A stretch of DNA of 64,000 bases from Pomacea canaliculata (Eukaryota > Mollusca > Gastropoda > Architaenioglossa > Ampullariidae). This document shows positions 24,341 through 36,900 of this stretch, one piece after another. Numbering within the stretch: the first letter of the stretch is position 1; each line of letters starts with the position of its first letter. The stretch is taken from NCBI RefSeq assembly GCF_003073045.1, contig NC_037596.1, forward strand, positions 13,265,950 through 13,329,949, given 5' to 3'. The notes under the pieces are model-generated. The model worked only from the letters and a program-made list of their open reading frames with translations. It ran no database searches and was not told the origin of the DNA. The translations under genes were made by a program, and so were the position numbers.

Positions 24341-26225
24341 AGTTTGGGGCCGCGGTGTTGGTCTTAGCGAGGGACGTCGTCAGTCCGTTTTGCTGCTTTT
24401 TTGTTTCTCTTTTGTAGTCATATCCAGCTCTAATCGTGCATGCTTTGGAATCCGGGTTGTTACAGGATTATACACGACACCTAACTTCAAAAAATTTCAT
24501 GTCCCTTCATGCGGCAGCTGGAGTTAAACCATTCATGGTTTAGTTTTAGGCTTTTGGCTAGAGACAATATTTCTTTGAGTTTCTGGTATGAGAGAATAGA
24601 CCACAACTGCTAGCACTATACAGCATAATATTACATACCTCTTGGGATAGTGCATCAATCTTGTCTTAGTCTACTTCCTTTTTTTTTTTTTAACAACTCA
24701 TTAATTTTATTTCTTAGCTGGCTAATCTTGTTAGAATCTAGAGAACTAACAAAATCATCTTTTATTTAACTTTTCTATTCGGTATTGTAACCCTTCTTTA
24801 CATTTTCCTCACTGAGCATTAGAAGTACTTTGGGCTGAACATTTTGTTTGGATAATAGTTATGCTACATGCTTTATGTTTTTAGTGCATCCTAGTTTTCT
24901 TTGTGTCTCTGCTTGAAAATATTGGCTGTGTTTTTTGTTTTGGTCAAGTTATCAAATTAGGGCAAATCATGCAAAACAAACTGTAAAATGGCACACCTAA
25001 AAAGCCAACATCATCGTACACAATAGTAGTGTATCAACTGATAAACTGGCCATCTTTTTTTGTGTTTTAGAAGTAGCAGCAGTAGTAAGATCCTTACTGA
25101 GTAATTTATTTCTGTCATATTAGTTTCAATTCAGTGTATAAACAAATTTTTTGGGCGATAAAATCATAAATCTAGGTTTTGGTAAAACTTTTCCATACAT
25201 ACAAGTGCCAAGCAAACAAAGTATATAACAAGCATGGGTGTTTTTAATTTACACATGAAAGGTTATTCAATGTCAAAGATAATGGACCTTTTCAAATGTC
25301 TAACACTTCATCTTAAATCAAGCCATGTGGCTTCCCAATAACAAATAGGCTGATATAATATCTGCATAATTTGTTAGCAAAATCTATAAACAAAAACCAT
25401 CGCACCAGACTTCCGCTGCCAGTGTATATAAAATCCCAACATTTTAAATTAAATTGCACAAATGTTGCAGATTTTTTTAAAAAATAGCTTATTGACAGTA
25501 CATTAGGCAGTATTCTAGTAGTAAAGTATATGAAGCCAATATATATAACTGAACATTTTGTACGCTCATGTTTCTTTAAATAATATATGTATATGTGTGT
25601 GTTTTCTTTACACTTAATATACAGACCCATGCAAACTTAATTTTTCTTTTTGTGTCCGATGCAGGGTTTCTCAGATAATAATACTCAGATGAAGTTCACA
25701 ACCCTTAAGAGCATTGCCACCAACAGTCTTCATTTGTAGAGCACGTTGCGTCTGATTAGAGTCCCTACTTTTATGTGACATGCTACTCAAATGAAATTCT
25801 TTGCATGCATTTTTTTAATGATGGTCAAAATAGTTCGTCAGAAATTTTAAAAAGTCTTCCAAACTGACATGAAAACAACGGAAAATAAAACTATAAAAAA
25901 GGAAGACATTTAAATGACAAAAAAAGAGATATAGTAAGAATAAAGAGAACGACGAAAAAACTGGGTGATCGGCCCCTCGTGTTTTCACAGATAATAACCT
26001 ATCGCAATATCGTCACAGACCTTTTCTAAAAGAATTCATGTCTCTTTGTTGGTTGAATAGACTTTCCTGGGTGACAGGCCGACGTTGAATTTTATTTTGT
26101 TTTTCTATTCCTCAAATTTTCTCATGGTCATACAGGAAATAGCAGACTACCGCACTGTTCTTTCCACATAATCTTTAATTCTTGTGGACTTTTTCCTCTT
26201 AAGTTCACAAATGAATGTCACTAGG
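24341..26225. other. AT-rich intergenic stretch
   Basis: No exon or recognisable repeat could be supported. There are T-rich runs (24676-24692) and short AT-rich open frames without splice context. It separates the two Harbinger copies. Confidence 0.4.
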
Positions 26226-27830
26226 GCCCGGTTGCACTGCTCGGGTGTAAGTAAGGCCTTAGTCGGGACGTAGCAGGGGTATAGTACCCGACTAAATTTA
26301 CGACCATTGCATTGCTCGCGACTAGGCGAATTTTAGTCCGCAGCTCGGGCGTAACTTTAGTCCAACCAGGGGGTTGGCGTAGCTGCCGACTAGCAAGTGA
26401 CTAACTTCTGAGCGTCCACAGCAACTCGGTTTTCGTTTAGAAATTTTACAGAAGAAACGTAGGACGACGATGCGAAACTTGTTTTTGGTAGATGAAAGTT
26501 ATATACTTTTACAAAATGGACCTTAAACTTGTTAATCGTTATCGTGAACTATAACAAAATACGGCGAAAGTGAGCCTTTGGAGTCACGTTTTCGATTCTA
26601 TTCTTCGGGATGTTTTCAAACAGTTTCAGGAGATACAATCAACACGCATAGGTCAACAGTTTCTCAAACAATTCACTGTGTTTCTAAGGCTCTTTACAAA
26701 TCGTCTAAATGAATCAAATACCTTGCCAGAGGGATGAAAAAAAGCAGAAATCATAATTTTACGCAATCGCTGGATTTCCAAGGGTGTTTGGGTGCATAAA
26801 TGACACCCATGTAAAAATACAGGGACCATCTGAGCACAAAAGTGAATTTGTAAATAAAAAAGGTTATCATTCAATAAATGTACAGCTAGTTTGTGATAGT
26901 GGCATAAATATAATTAACTGTGTTGTTAAGTATTCTGGAAATAGTCATGACACCAGGATTTTGACCGAGTCAAAGTCAAAGTAATGAGCTTATGAAGTAC
27001 ATCCTTGATTAGTCAGGGGATAAACTCAAGAAAGAATTGAAGATGCAACGGTGTGCTGAAAACACGCCTTCCTTGCCTTTTAAAGAAACATCAAGGTATG
27101 TCATACTAAATTATATTGGAGTCATAAGTTTTGGAAACAATATTTTTACATTATATTTGAATATTATGTCCACATGAAGGAAGAGAAAATTATAATAACT
27201 GCCTTATGTTTTTTTTTCAAGTAAGTGTCTTATGTGTTAATAAATTAATATATTATATTTTGCACAAATAACAAAGAGCAGAAAATAATGTGCATCTTTG
27301 AATGTGTTCACATGTGTCTCTTCAGTAAAACTTTTGCATGTATAACACATGCACACCTTTCAAGCCATGTTTCCCCTAAAGAAATAAATTAACATATATT
27401 TATGCACTTACATCTAAGCTTTTTCTCATGTATACTGTTCAGTTTTGTTATTAATTTGGTTACTATCATTTTCTAGGTTTAGCAGTTGTTGTGTGCCCAT
27501 GTCATTTGTATAAAGATGCAGAATATATGATTCCTTTTTGCCTATTTGCAGGTACAGTCCAAAGAGAGCTATAGTTATCATCATGGCATGCATAGTATTG
27601 CACAAGTATAGTATGCATTCTGTATGATGAGCATGATGATAATCATGATGTTGAACTTTATGGAGATCAACAAGCCGTAAGTGCAAGAACAAAGCAAGAA
27701 TCCCTTCTCCTAGAGCTTTAATATTTGATGGTAAAGTACAATTTATTTTTACGCAGAATTTCAAAGTTAAAATTAAGACATGTCTTTTTCATCAGATTAA
27801 GCAAAACTTGTGATCAGCATAAGTCCTCCT
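26226..27830 (+). mobile_element. PIF/Harbinger transposon copy with decayed transposase
   Basis: Begins GGGCCCGGTTGCACTGCTCGG. Transposase remnants follow in order: FYAIAGFPRVFGCINDTHVK and SEFVNKKGYHSINVQLVCD and YSGNSHDTRIL (26745-26970), then RIEDATVC and about 27047-27094 in shifted frames, an intron-like gap bounded by GTATGT and TTTGCAG, and YSPKRAIVIIMACIVLHK (about 27550-27610). These are the blocks of the Harbinger DDE nuclease, where the first block is normally GCIDGTH; here the Asp is Asn. Several frame breaks show it is inactive. The 3' terminal inverted repeat was not found, so the right end is approximate. Confidence 0.75.
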
Positions 27831-29835
27831 AGAGGTTTAAGATGAAGGCTGGATGCATAACAGCCTCAAACATGCACAGTGTTTGTCATATATGTAGAAC
27901 AGCCAGCCTTGTCGGTAATTTTAGAAGCTTTTGTATAAAGATGTCCTGGTGAAAGTTCATAAAGAGTTTCAAATATGCGACACAGGAATAGTTTTAAATA
28001 ATGATTACCCTGTATTTGGTTAATAGTATAGTAAGGTGTGGTTACTGTGGGAAGGGATGTGTGGAGGTCAAATGTCCCATCACCATGAAAGGTAGAAACA
28101 AAAGTGCTGATGATTTTGGATGGTGAACATCTTCAAACAGTGGGAGCTTTAAACTAAGCACAACACCTAGTTATTTTACCCAGGTACAGCTTCAAATGTT
28201 CCTTACTGGAACTTATGATTTTCTTGTACAAGTGTTGCAGCAGGGACCAGATGATGGAAGTCGTATGATTCTTTGTGACACTCTCCCTATCAGGGCTTAC
28301 AATGAAGAGGGTGCCGACTGGGGAAAAGATGTGCTTCTAGAAAGTGGTTTAAATTTGTATGAAGCCAGATAATTCAAGCAATTTTCTCTTTGTATACATG
28401 TAATATTTTTTTTACAGTAAAAGAGCTTTTTTCAATGAAAATAGTTTTGTCTTAGTTTTAAATATCTGTGTGGCTCAATAAGCACACATTGTAGGTTTTC
28501 GAGCCTTCATGTAAATACTGTAGTTCTTGGCATTTACAGGTGTATATTACAGATTTTAGTGTGCACATGTTTTTTTTCCCTCTGTTGGACCACCCCTTTG
28601 CCATGGTGAAGTGGCATGCTTGTCACAATGACCCTCAGAAATATGCCGACAGGAGCACTAGCTCCTGGCATTGTCACCCATTTTGGAGAGATCAAAAGTG
28701 GTTCACTGGTCCTCTAGGTTAAAGGGGATGGCCAATGGACTAACAATTCATTCATATAAAAGCATATGGTTACTGAAACTGGCGACATCCCAACAAACTG
28801 TGGGACATGTCTGAGACGGCAATTACAAGATTGCGTACTGAAAAATATTTCATTTATAATACATGATATGCAAAAAACAGATGTACATGAATTACAATTA
28901 TGTTTGTACCTTGATTCACCTTTTCAACTGAACAATTTTCATTATCACCTGAATAAAGTAGAGAGGGAGCACTTGAACTGTTATTGAATAGTCCTGAGCT
29001 CATTTCAATAGGGGGAGAGATCAGTAACATTACATTCTCGCTTGCTGCTGACTAGAATGAAAACCAATACATAGTGTACAGCAGAATTTACTTTTAATGA
29101 TTGCAAAAAAAAAAATTTTATAGATATCCCGTTCGTCAACTCCTTTTTCAAGACAAGAATTTAGGATTCTTGCACTTTCTTTTTTTATTCCCTCAAAAAA
29201 TATGTGCATTTTAACATGTTAGAATGTTGGTACCATGCAGCATAACAGACATACAGGTTGCACTCAATTCATCAACCGATACATGAATGCTGACTAATAG
29301 TGACATGATCTAATACACATTCAGCTATGAGGACTTAAGACTGAAAAGTTTAATGAATCAACACAAAAAAGAACTACAGCTAGTAAGTTCCAACTAATTA
29401 CAATAATATATAAAGTAAAATAAAAATTACATAAATATTTAAGAACTATTAATGTTGTTTAAAAACTGCCATGATTCATGATACTGCTATAAATAGAGAA
29501 GAATGATCAATTAACAGGGCGTTTAAATATTTTTTAGTAACTGATGTGTTCAACGCCATTGAAACTTGGATTAATAATGATAAATGCAAAATTTGTAAAG
29601 CACATACCCTCCTAAGGAGCTTGCTCTTAGCTCTTAAGAACAAGAACCAAACATGGACAAAATGCGAGGAACAGGAAAACAAATAACATATGAACTATAA
29701 AAGAATACACAACAGTACTAACAAAGAATAAATTCAAATACAGAAAACAAAGAGGAACTAAATAACAAGAGCGGAGAGTAACATGTTATTGAAACATATC
29801 ATGATTATGCAACCCAAACATAATTTAGGATTGCA
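27831..29835. other. Intergenic stretch, no gene supported
   Basis: May include the rest of the Harbinger copy at its left. A 60-codon frame at 28540-28722 (HACHNDPQKYADRS) is not recognised and has no splice partners. The remainder is AT-rich. The right end likely carries the 3' UTR of gene G (transcribed leftward). Confidence 0.35.
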
Positions 29836-30262
29836 TCAATCCACTCTGCAATCTGAGGTTGTGGACTTCATTTTGTACAGGGCCGCTTTATATTGTGGAC
29901 ATTGTTTATCACACGCGGAGCATTTCTTCATTGCCTGAAAATAACAAATTGCAACCTGTGTCAGCCAGAACGATACTTTATTTTCCAAATTGATTCCACC
30001 TATCCAAAAAAACTATTTTTATGCATTACTTTTGTGGTTGTTTACATGCAAAAAAACTTAAAACAGTTTATTTACCTCATGCATTGATCGTTCTGCCGAC
30101 GATTGGGCACACACCGTCCTCACCACACCTTTCCGCTGCTTCTTTAGTTGCAGTCCGTTGTTCGAAATTTTGACAAGAGCAACGTCTGATTTGCAGCGAC
30201 TGTCACTATTAATCCATAGACGTTTTATTTTTCAATTTGGCTTTCACTTTAGAGTCTGACAT
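29836..30262 (-). CDS. Gene G: small basic two-exon protein, function unknown
   Basis: Exon 1 runs from an ATG at 30262 to a GTAAAT donor (ends 30076). Exon 2 starts after TTTTCAG at 29934 and ends at TGA (29836) in phase 0. Exon 2 reads AMKKCSACDKQCPQYKAALY...; most of exon 1 reads LWINSDSRCKSDVALVKISN, then LKKQRKGVVRTVCAQSS. The opening MSDSKVKAKLKNK is in another frame: exon 1 is 187 nt, one more than a multiple of three, and the shift falls in the A-rich GAAAAATAAAACG. That could be a sequencing indel, a real break, or a wrong start. The composition (basic, CxxC pairs, no low complexity) and the good intron argue for a real gene of about 95 residues. I do not recognise the family. It is head-to-head with gene F. 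Confidence 0.45.
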
Positions 30263-30904
30263 TTTCGAGATTAGAGTGATCTCCCGCCCTTGAAAAATTT
30301 GTTTCGCGGTGGAAGCCCGTGAATGTTTTTGTAAAACCCTTGGCCACTTCCTGTTATGCTGTTTGCATCACTCGCACTCGCTTTGGCCCATGCTGCATGT
30401 GCAGAGGTATGGTTGGTTTAGTTCACTCAACGACATAATTTTTCAGGCTTTTACTAAACTAATCTCCACACAAAGAAATTTATACTTCGCATTATGTGTA
30501 ATGAAAGTTTATTGTTGTTGCGTTTTGCATTTGCAATCGTCTCTAAGTGTATTAAAACGAACTGACAAGCACAACTCTATCACAGACTACATTTCTAACT
30601 AGAATTTTACGCACAAATACAAGTTAAAATAACTGGTATATAATTGCCATGATCAAGCCTTTCTTAACTAAAGCTATTACCTCAGCAGTCATCAAGTTGT
30701 CCGATAACTCTCGAATCTTATGATTTATTAAATAAGGAAAACATCTACTTCGAACCATTTTCATCCTTAGTGAACCTGTTCCAGTAGTCACCTTCGCCCG
30801 TTCTCGAAATACTTTTAAAATCTTTAAGGCTTTTTTTTTTACGACTATTTGCTAATTTTTTTTTATACTCCTTTCAGGATTTTCAGAGTAAAAAAGCAAA
30901 GAAG

Positions 30905-33900
30905 ATGATTTTGTACCAGGCGAAAAGGATGAGACTGTTGCTGCTGACATGTGTACTTCTCTTTATTCTATGTCAAACTACTTCTTGGATTGTCTCTGCT
31001 GGGAGTAAGGAACACCTTATAATTACTTATCCTAAGATCCACACTGTCTGCCAGCAATTTTCTACATCTGGCTGCTTAAATCCACTCCACCAGCAGCTTG
31101 TTTAGGGCTTTGCCATCACATTTAATGTTTTGGTTTATTTACAGCCTTTGGTTTATAGGGATCTTTTATAGGACATCACATTTTTAAACACATTACTTAT
31201 CCTTTTATTTTGCCTTTTTTATCCTTTTTATTGCTGCTGTTCTTATCTGCAGATCGTTTAGATCTGAACATATAACACCCATCATTCTCTGTCTTCGCTG
31301 GGTGGCAGTCACTGATCATACTTTTATTTACCTTCCATACATAATGGTTTTATGCAATATGGAGGCTTCTCAAAATTGCTACTGCCACACTACAACATTA
31401 TGTTGTATAGTAATAAACTAAATTTTAGTGTAAAATCGCAATTTTAGCCCCCATGGGCCCTGCTTTTCACGCTAGGGGTGAACACCCAGCCTTTCTCTGG
31501 CTGGGTGACTAAGCTGGCCCACCCCTTTTTTTCTTATGTTTTTCTTTGTTCTCCTTTACCTGGCTGTTTCATCTGTGTTGTTGTTCTAATCAAACATCTC
31601 CCTGTCGTTCTACAGTTTTATCCTTCCTATGTTCTGTCTAAGCTGGTTTTTCTCCTGTCTTCTTGTTTCCCATCATATCTTCTTTTGATGTCATTTGTTT
31701 TCTCTGTGGCCTACTCTAGGCCCCCTGCATTTTTCCATGAAGGGCAACCCATATCAACCAAGCAAGGGATCCTGGAGGTTGAAGTTCCTGATAGATTGCG
31801 GCCCATCATATCAACACACCTCTTTGGCCCAGACTTCTCCTAGACAGGAGGTTGGTGTGGCCCACACCAATCAACTGGCTGGTCGTGTATTGCCCTAGTT
31901 TTGCTAGAAGGCTGCGACGGAAGTTAATCTGGTCTTCGTACTTGGAAGGCCAGAGTATATTCCTTATGTATCCCTGGTGCGACCCTACTGGAAATGCCTG
32001 AAGTGGTACCACTCGGTCACATCCCCTTGTTGGACTCCACGGTGGGTGGGGAGCATAAGGAATGAATCATATTCATTCCATTATGGCAAAAAGAAAAAAA
32101 AAGAAAAAACAGACCTGGGAAAACGTGGAAGAGAGGAGGAATCTTTGGATAGTGAAGATGAGGTTAGAGATTGCATGAGGAAAAATGTTGAAGGGCCCTG
32201 GCCCATTTTCTTGTGGTGGAGGGTGCAGAACCAGCCCAACCGCTCTCATCCGTCTCCCCTATTGCAATAGTAAAAGGTTTTAAAATATATCCACAAACTT
32301 CTCTGCCCAACCGCTCTCGTCCCTCTCCCCTTTTGCAACAGCTGCCAAACTTCTGCGCTCTAGACAATTTCTCATCCAGTGGGCAAATCAGAAAGCTTCT
32401 GAGGCCCTGCGCCAATGGGACAGAAAACATCTTTCCGACCGACCCATAAAAGTAACCCAACATTGATCTGTGAACTCTTTGAGGAGGTCATTCATTGGCC
32501 TGACCTTGCCAGGAGCGGTCCGGTTACCCAACCGTTAACGCCTGTCACCAATACAGTGAAGTTTGGCTGCCCAGAGTTCATTTCTCGTCTCGGGCACGTT
32601 GTTCTTTCTCTGCACATGGCATCTGTTTACAGGGCTGGCTGCTTGCCGTAATATAGCCTCAGTTGCTGGCACGGCGTAAAACACCAATCCCCCCCCCCCC
32701 CCTGACCTTGCCAGGATGTCGGAGCTTGACATCAAGCTTTACATGAACTGGCACCCCAGGGGATCACAGAGCGGTCCTTTGGAGCATCGGTTAGTGCCTG
32801 TCACCAATACAGTGAAGGTTGGCTGCCCAGAGTTCATTTCTTGTCTCGGGCACGCTGTTCTTTCTCTGAGCTCACTACTCTCCAAATTTCCAGCGCTTGA
32901 AGTCTGTTCAGGAATCTTCTGGCTGAATTTTTTTCCAATAACTCAAAAAACACAATCTACACCTCTCTCAACTGCAGCAGGCCCTTCAGAAGTGCAAAGA
33001 CTCTGCACTGGGCACAAACGACATTTCTTATCAACTGGTGACTTATCGTCCTTTTAGAAATCTTTAACTTTATTTGGGTGTCCGGCTGTTTCACTCTTGT
33101 GCTGCCCATCCCAAAGCCTGGTAAGGATCCTTCTGATCCCAACTCTTACCATCCTATCGCTCTTACTAGTTATCTGTGCAAAATTCTAGAACACATGGTG
33201 AATGCCCGGCTCATCTTGAGTCTCAATGTCTCCTCTCCAACCTGCAGCGTGGCTTCAGAAAATGCTGCAGCACCATTTGGTCTGTTTTGAAACTTTTGTC
33301 AGGGATGCGTTTGTCGGCAAAGAGCATGTTTTAGAGGTGTCCTTTTGATTTGAAGAAGGTGTATAACTCTACCTGGAAGCAAGGTGGACCTTCATTCCCT
33401 TGGCTTCCTGGTCGTATGCCACTTTTCATCAAGAATTTTCTTTCTCATCACCTCTTCCAAGTTCGAGTGGGGTCTATCCTGTCTGATTCTCAGGAACAGG
33501 AAATGGGCATCCCTCAAGGCCGCATTCTTTCTCCAACTTTTTTCAAAATAGATTTAATCTTGAAATCTGTCTGTCCAGGTTTGGAGGCCTCATTATATGT
33601 AGATGACTTTGGTTTCTGTACATTCGAGGTCAATCCCTTCCATGCCTCGAATGCTGGCTTCACCTGTGCGTAAAAGCTGTACAAAGGTGGGTGACAGAAA
33701 ATGGCTTCAAATTTTCTCGAAGTCAGTATGCATCCACTTTTGCAAACTGTGAGGTATTTTCTAAACCCATCCATTTCTGTTAATGGCATGGTACTCAAAG
33801 TGGTCCAGGAAGTAAAGTTCCTTGGGATCATCTTTGACCATAAACTGTCTTTTTTTCTTCCGTATCAAATCTTTAGGCCTTTCTCGTCAGAAAGCCTTGG

Positions 33901-36900
33901 ACAGGGCTTCTGCTTACGCAAAAAATTGCGTACAGTACGCATTAAAAGTTCGGAGGACCCCTTCAATTTTCGTCAATGGGGTCCCATTCAAATTTGGCCG
34001 AAGAACAGGGACCCCTTAAAAATCTGAAGAAGTGGTCCCTGGGACCCTAAAGAGTTTATCCTTAGCAGAAGCCCTGCTTGGACATTCTTAGAATAAGTGG
34101 TCATGTCAGCTGGGGGGCGGACTGCACAGTCCTGCTTCGTCGGTATCGTGCCCTGGACCACTCCAAGCTAGACTATGGATCCATCATCTATGGCTCTGCT
34201 CAAGAGTCCTACCTAAAAATTCTTGATCCTATTCACCATCAAACCTTGACATCTGCACAGACCCGCCAAGCCTGGAAGAAGTGACAGAAGCAAATAAGGC
34301 AATGAAGAGCGGCAAAGCATCAGGGGCAGATGGAATAACAGCAGAGATGTTGAAAGCAGATGTAAATGTGACAGCTCCCATGCTGACTGAAAACTTCAGG
34401 CAAGTTTGTGAATCAGGACAGCTCCCGGCTGCGTGGAAGACAGGGCTCATCTTCAAATTACCCAAGAAAGGAGATCTTGGAGACTGCAATAATTGGAGGG
34501 GCATAACACTTCTCTCCCTCAACAGCAAGGTCTTCAGCAAGATTGTTTTGTCAAGACTGACAGCAACCCTTGAGAAAGACCTCCGACCACAGCAAGCAGG
34601 ATTTTGCTCTGAACATATTTTCATTCTGCAACAGATCGTGGAGCAGAGCAACGAGTGGAACAGACTGCTGCACATCAATTTCGTCGACCTGGAGAAGGCT
34701 TTTTACAGCATTCACCTAGAGTCCTTATGGAAGATCCTGAGACATTACGGAGTCCCTGCAAAACTTGTTCAGATAGTTGCAATGCTGTACAGCGATTTCA
34801 AATCCCAGGTTGTCTGTGACTTGGAGCTCACAGACCCCTTCAACGTCAGTACTGGGGTTTAGCAGGGCTGCATTCTGTCGCCATTCCTCTTCATCCTGGT
34901 CATGGACTGGAGCATGAAGACTTCCACCGACAGTGAGAGGAGAGGGATCAGATGGACCATGACTATGACAGCAACAACAACGCTGGAAGACTTGGACTTT
35001 GCTAATGACATTGCCTTGTTGTCGCATCGCCACCAAGACATGCAGGAAAAAACAAATGCCTTCTCAGAAACAGCTGGAAACCTTGGCTTGAAGGTCAGTG
35101 CAAAGAAAACAAAAAGTATGAGAGTGAACGCGAGACAGCATCAAACTAAATGGAGAAGAGATTGAGGAAGTTGACAGATTCACCTATCTTGTGTCCAAAA
35201 TGTCAAACACCGGGGATGCGGAGGTGGAGATTTGAGCCCGACTGGCGAAAGCCAGCGAGGCCCTCGCATCACTCAGGAGCACATGGAAGGCAAAAAACGT
35301 CAGTCAGAAGATCAAGCTGATCAACATCGGTGGCGGACTCTGGTTGAGGCCTTATGTGCAACCTGATGCACGAAGAGTATTAGATAGATTTACCATCAAT
35401 GGCTCCGCATCTGTTTTGGTGCCATCCGCACCACTCCTGTACAAAGTTTGTATGCAGAAGCTGGTGAGCCTCCGCTTTCTCTTCATTGTCTGAAACTCTG
35501 TCGTTTAAAAGCTCACACAGGAAATCCTGCGTACTGTGCTGTTTTTGGACCTCAGCACGCTTCCCTGTATGGCATTTGTACCAAGGAGCAAAAGCCATTG
35601 TCACTCCATGTTGCACCTCACCCACAAGCTGCCGGAGTAGATATTCAACAGGTAGAGCCTCTCCCTCTACTACCAGCCCTCTTGGACCTTCCTGTTCCAG
35701 AGATTTGTCTCAATCTTAAAGCCTTTAAAAAAAGGGGACACCAGCAACCTCATTTTTCTTCAACGTTTTCAGGAAGTTCTTTCCGACTATCCTGGATTCT
35801 GTCTTATTTTTACAGATGGCGCCAAAGTCCCAAATGGTGGCCCTGTTGCTGCGGGGAGGGGGGGGTATTGTCCCTAAACTTTTAAAGTTAAGATTACTTT
35901 TTTGTTGCTGTGACATACCCTTAGTTGCTGGCACAGTGTTAAAAACAAACAAACCAAGCTGAATTTTACAGTGGGTAAGATTTGAGGTTTTAAAACAAAT
36001 CAAAACCAAGGGAGACGACCATAAAGAGTTAATTAAGATTAACAAGCAGTGGTCAGGCTAAAGTACTGTAATACTTTCACTTTAATTTTAAGTTAAGTGC
36101 GGTTTTTGGGAGATGTGGATAGGCTGGCAAGGACAGCCAGTCTACTTACCATCTAAATCAGATAAAAATCACATAAACTGCAATTTATTAACTGTTTTAA
36201 AAGTTGCCTTGTGCTACATAAAATGCTTAAACGTTTTGGTCTTTTTTCAGGTACTGCAGAAATGTGTTTTCAGTATAGTTCACATCAAATACAAATATTG
36301 ATTCCTGAAATTGCATACCAGCAGAGTTTTAGGATCTTCTTCATTCCTACAAATAAATCACAAGGTAACTACAAATTGCAGTAAATGCCTGTTTGTGTGT
36401 CTGCAAGCTTGAAGTGATATGTCTCTTTGGCTGTGATTTTAACATGGATGATGGAGGATTCAGTTTGTTGTGAAAGAAAAGTATTAATGAATAAGCGTCT
36501 TCTCTCTAGTGCATTCCAATTTTTGATGTTTTTGTTGCAAAATACCAAAAACACAAAAGCAAATGCTTTAAAATACACCTTATACGTAAAGCCAGGGCTC
36601 TAGTTATGAGTACACATATATCTTTGTAAGTTTTTCTTGTAGTTATACACCGAAACAGGAATTGAATCATAATCTGATGTGCAGACTCTAGTTTTCATAT
36701 CAGACTGTGTTTATTTTAGTAATAATTTAGCTAGACATAAAATAAAAATAATGATGATAATTCTCAGAATGCCTATAGATTAGTCCAATGACTACTCATC
36801 ATTTTTTTTTCCTACTGCTTTGTAAAGCATCAGATATTTTTAGTGGACAGGTAAGGCTGTAATCTGCAACTTTCCTTGGGTTTGAAACCTCTTGAATTTT

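Larger units (their letters stand above)
31460..35960 (+). mobile_element. Nimb/I-like LINE, rearranged, in gene F intron 1
   Basis: ORF1 remnants at about 32210-32750 (VEGAEPAQPLSSVSPIAI, DRKHLSDRPIKVT, DLARMSELDIKLYMNW) are followed directly by RT (VLPIPKPGKDPSDPNSYHPI at 33105; GIPQGRILSPTFF, SLYVDDFGFCTF; SKLDYGSIIYGS, KILDPIHHQ at 34234), then after the inserted RTE by LYAEAGEPPLSLHCLKL (35450) and an RNase H start (IFTDGAKVPNGG, about 35805). The endonuclease is missing, so a large internal deletion occurred near 32880-32940. The 3' end is about 35955 (TTGCTGGCACAGTGTTAAA, then AAAC repeats). Two insertions are nested in it. It is inactive. The 5' limit is approximate. Confidence 0.78.

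Noticed and set aside
28540-28722. 60-codon frame HACHNDPQKYADRS...
   Set aside because: No domain recognised, no splice partners, and no second copy in the window.
36369-36578. Minus-strand frame starting MYFKAFAFVFLVFCN, leader-like
   Set aside because: AT-rich, inside a gene F intron, without exons to join; a chance leader is common in such DNA.
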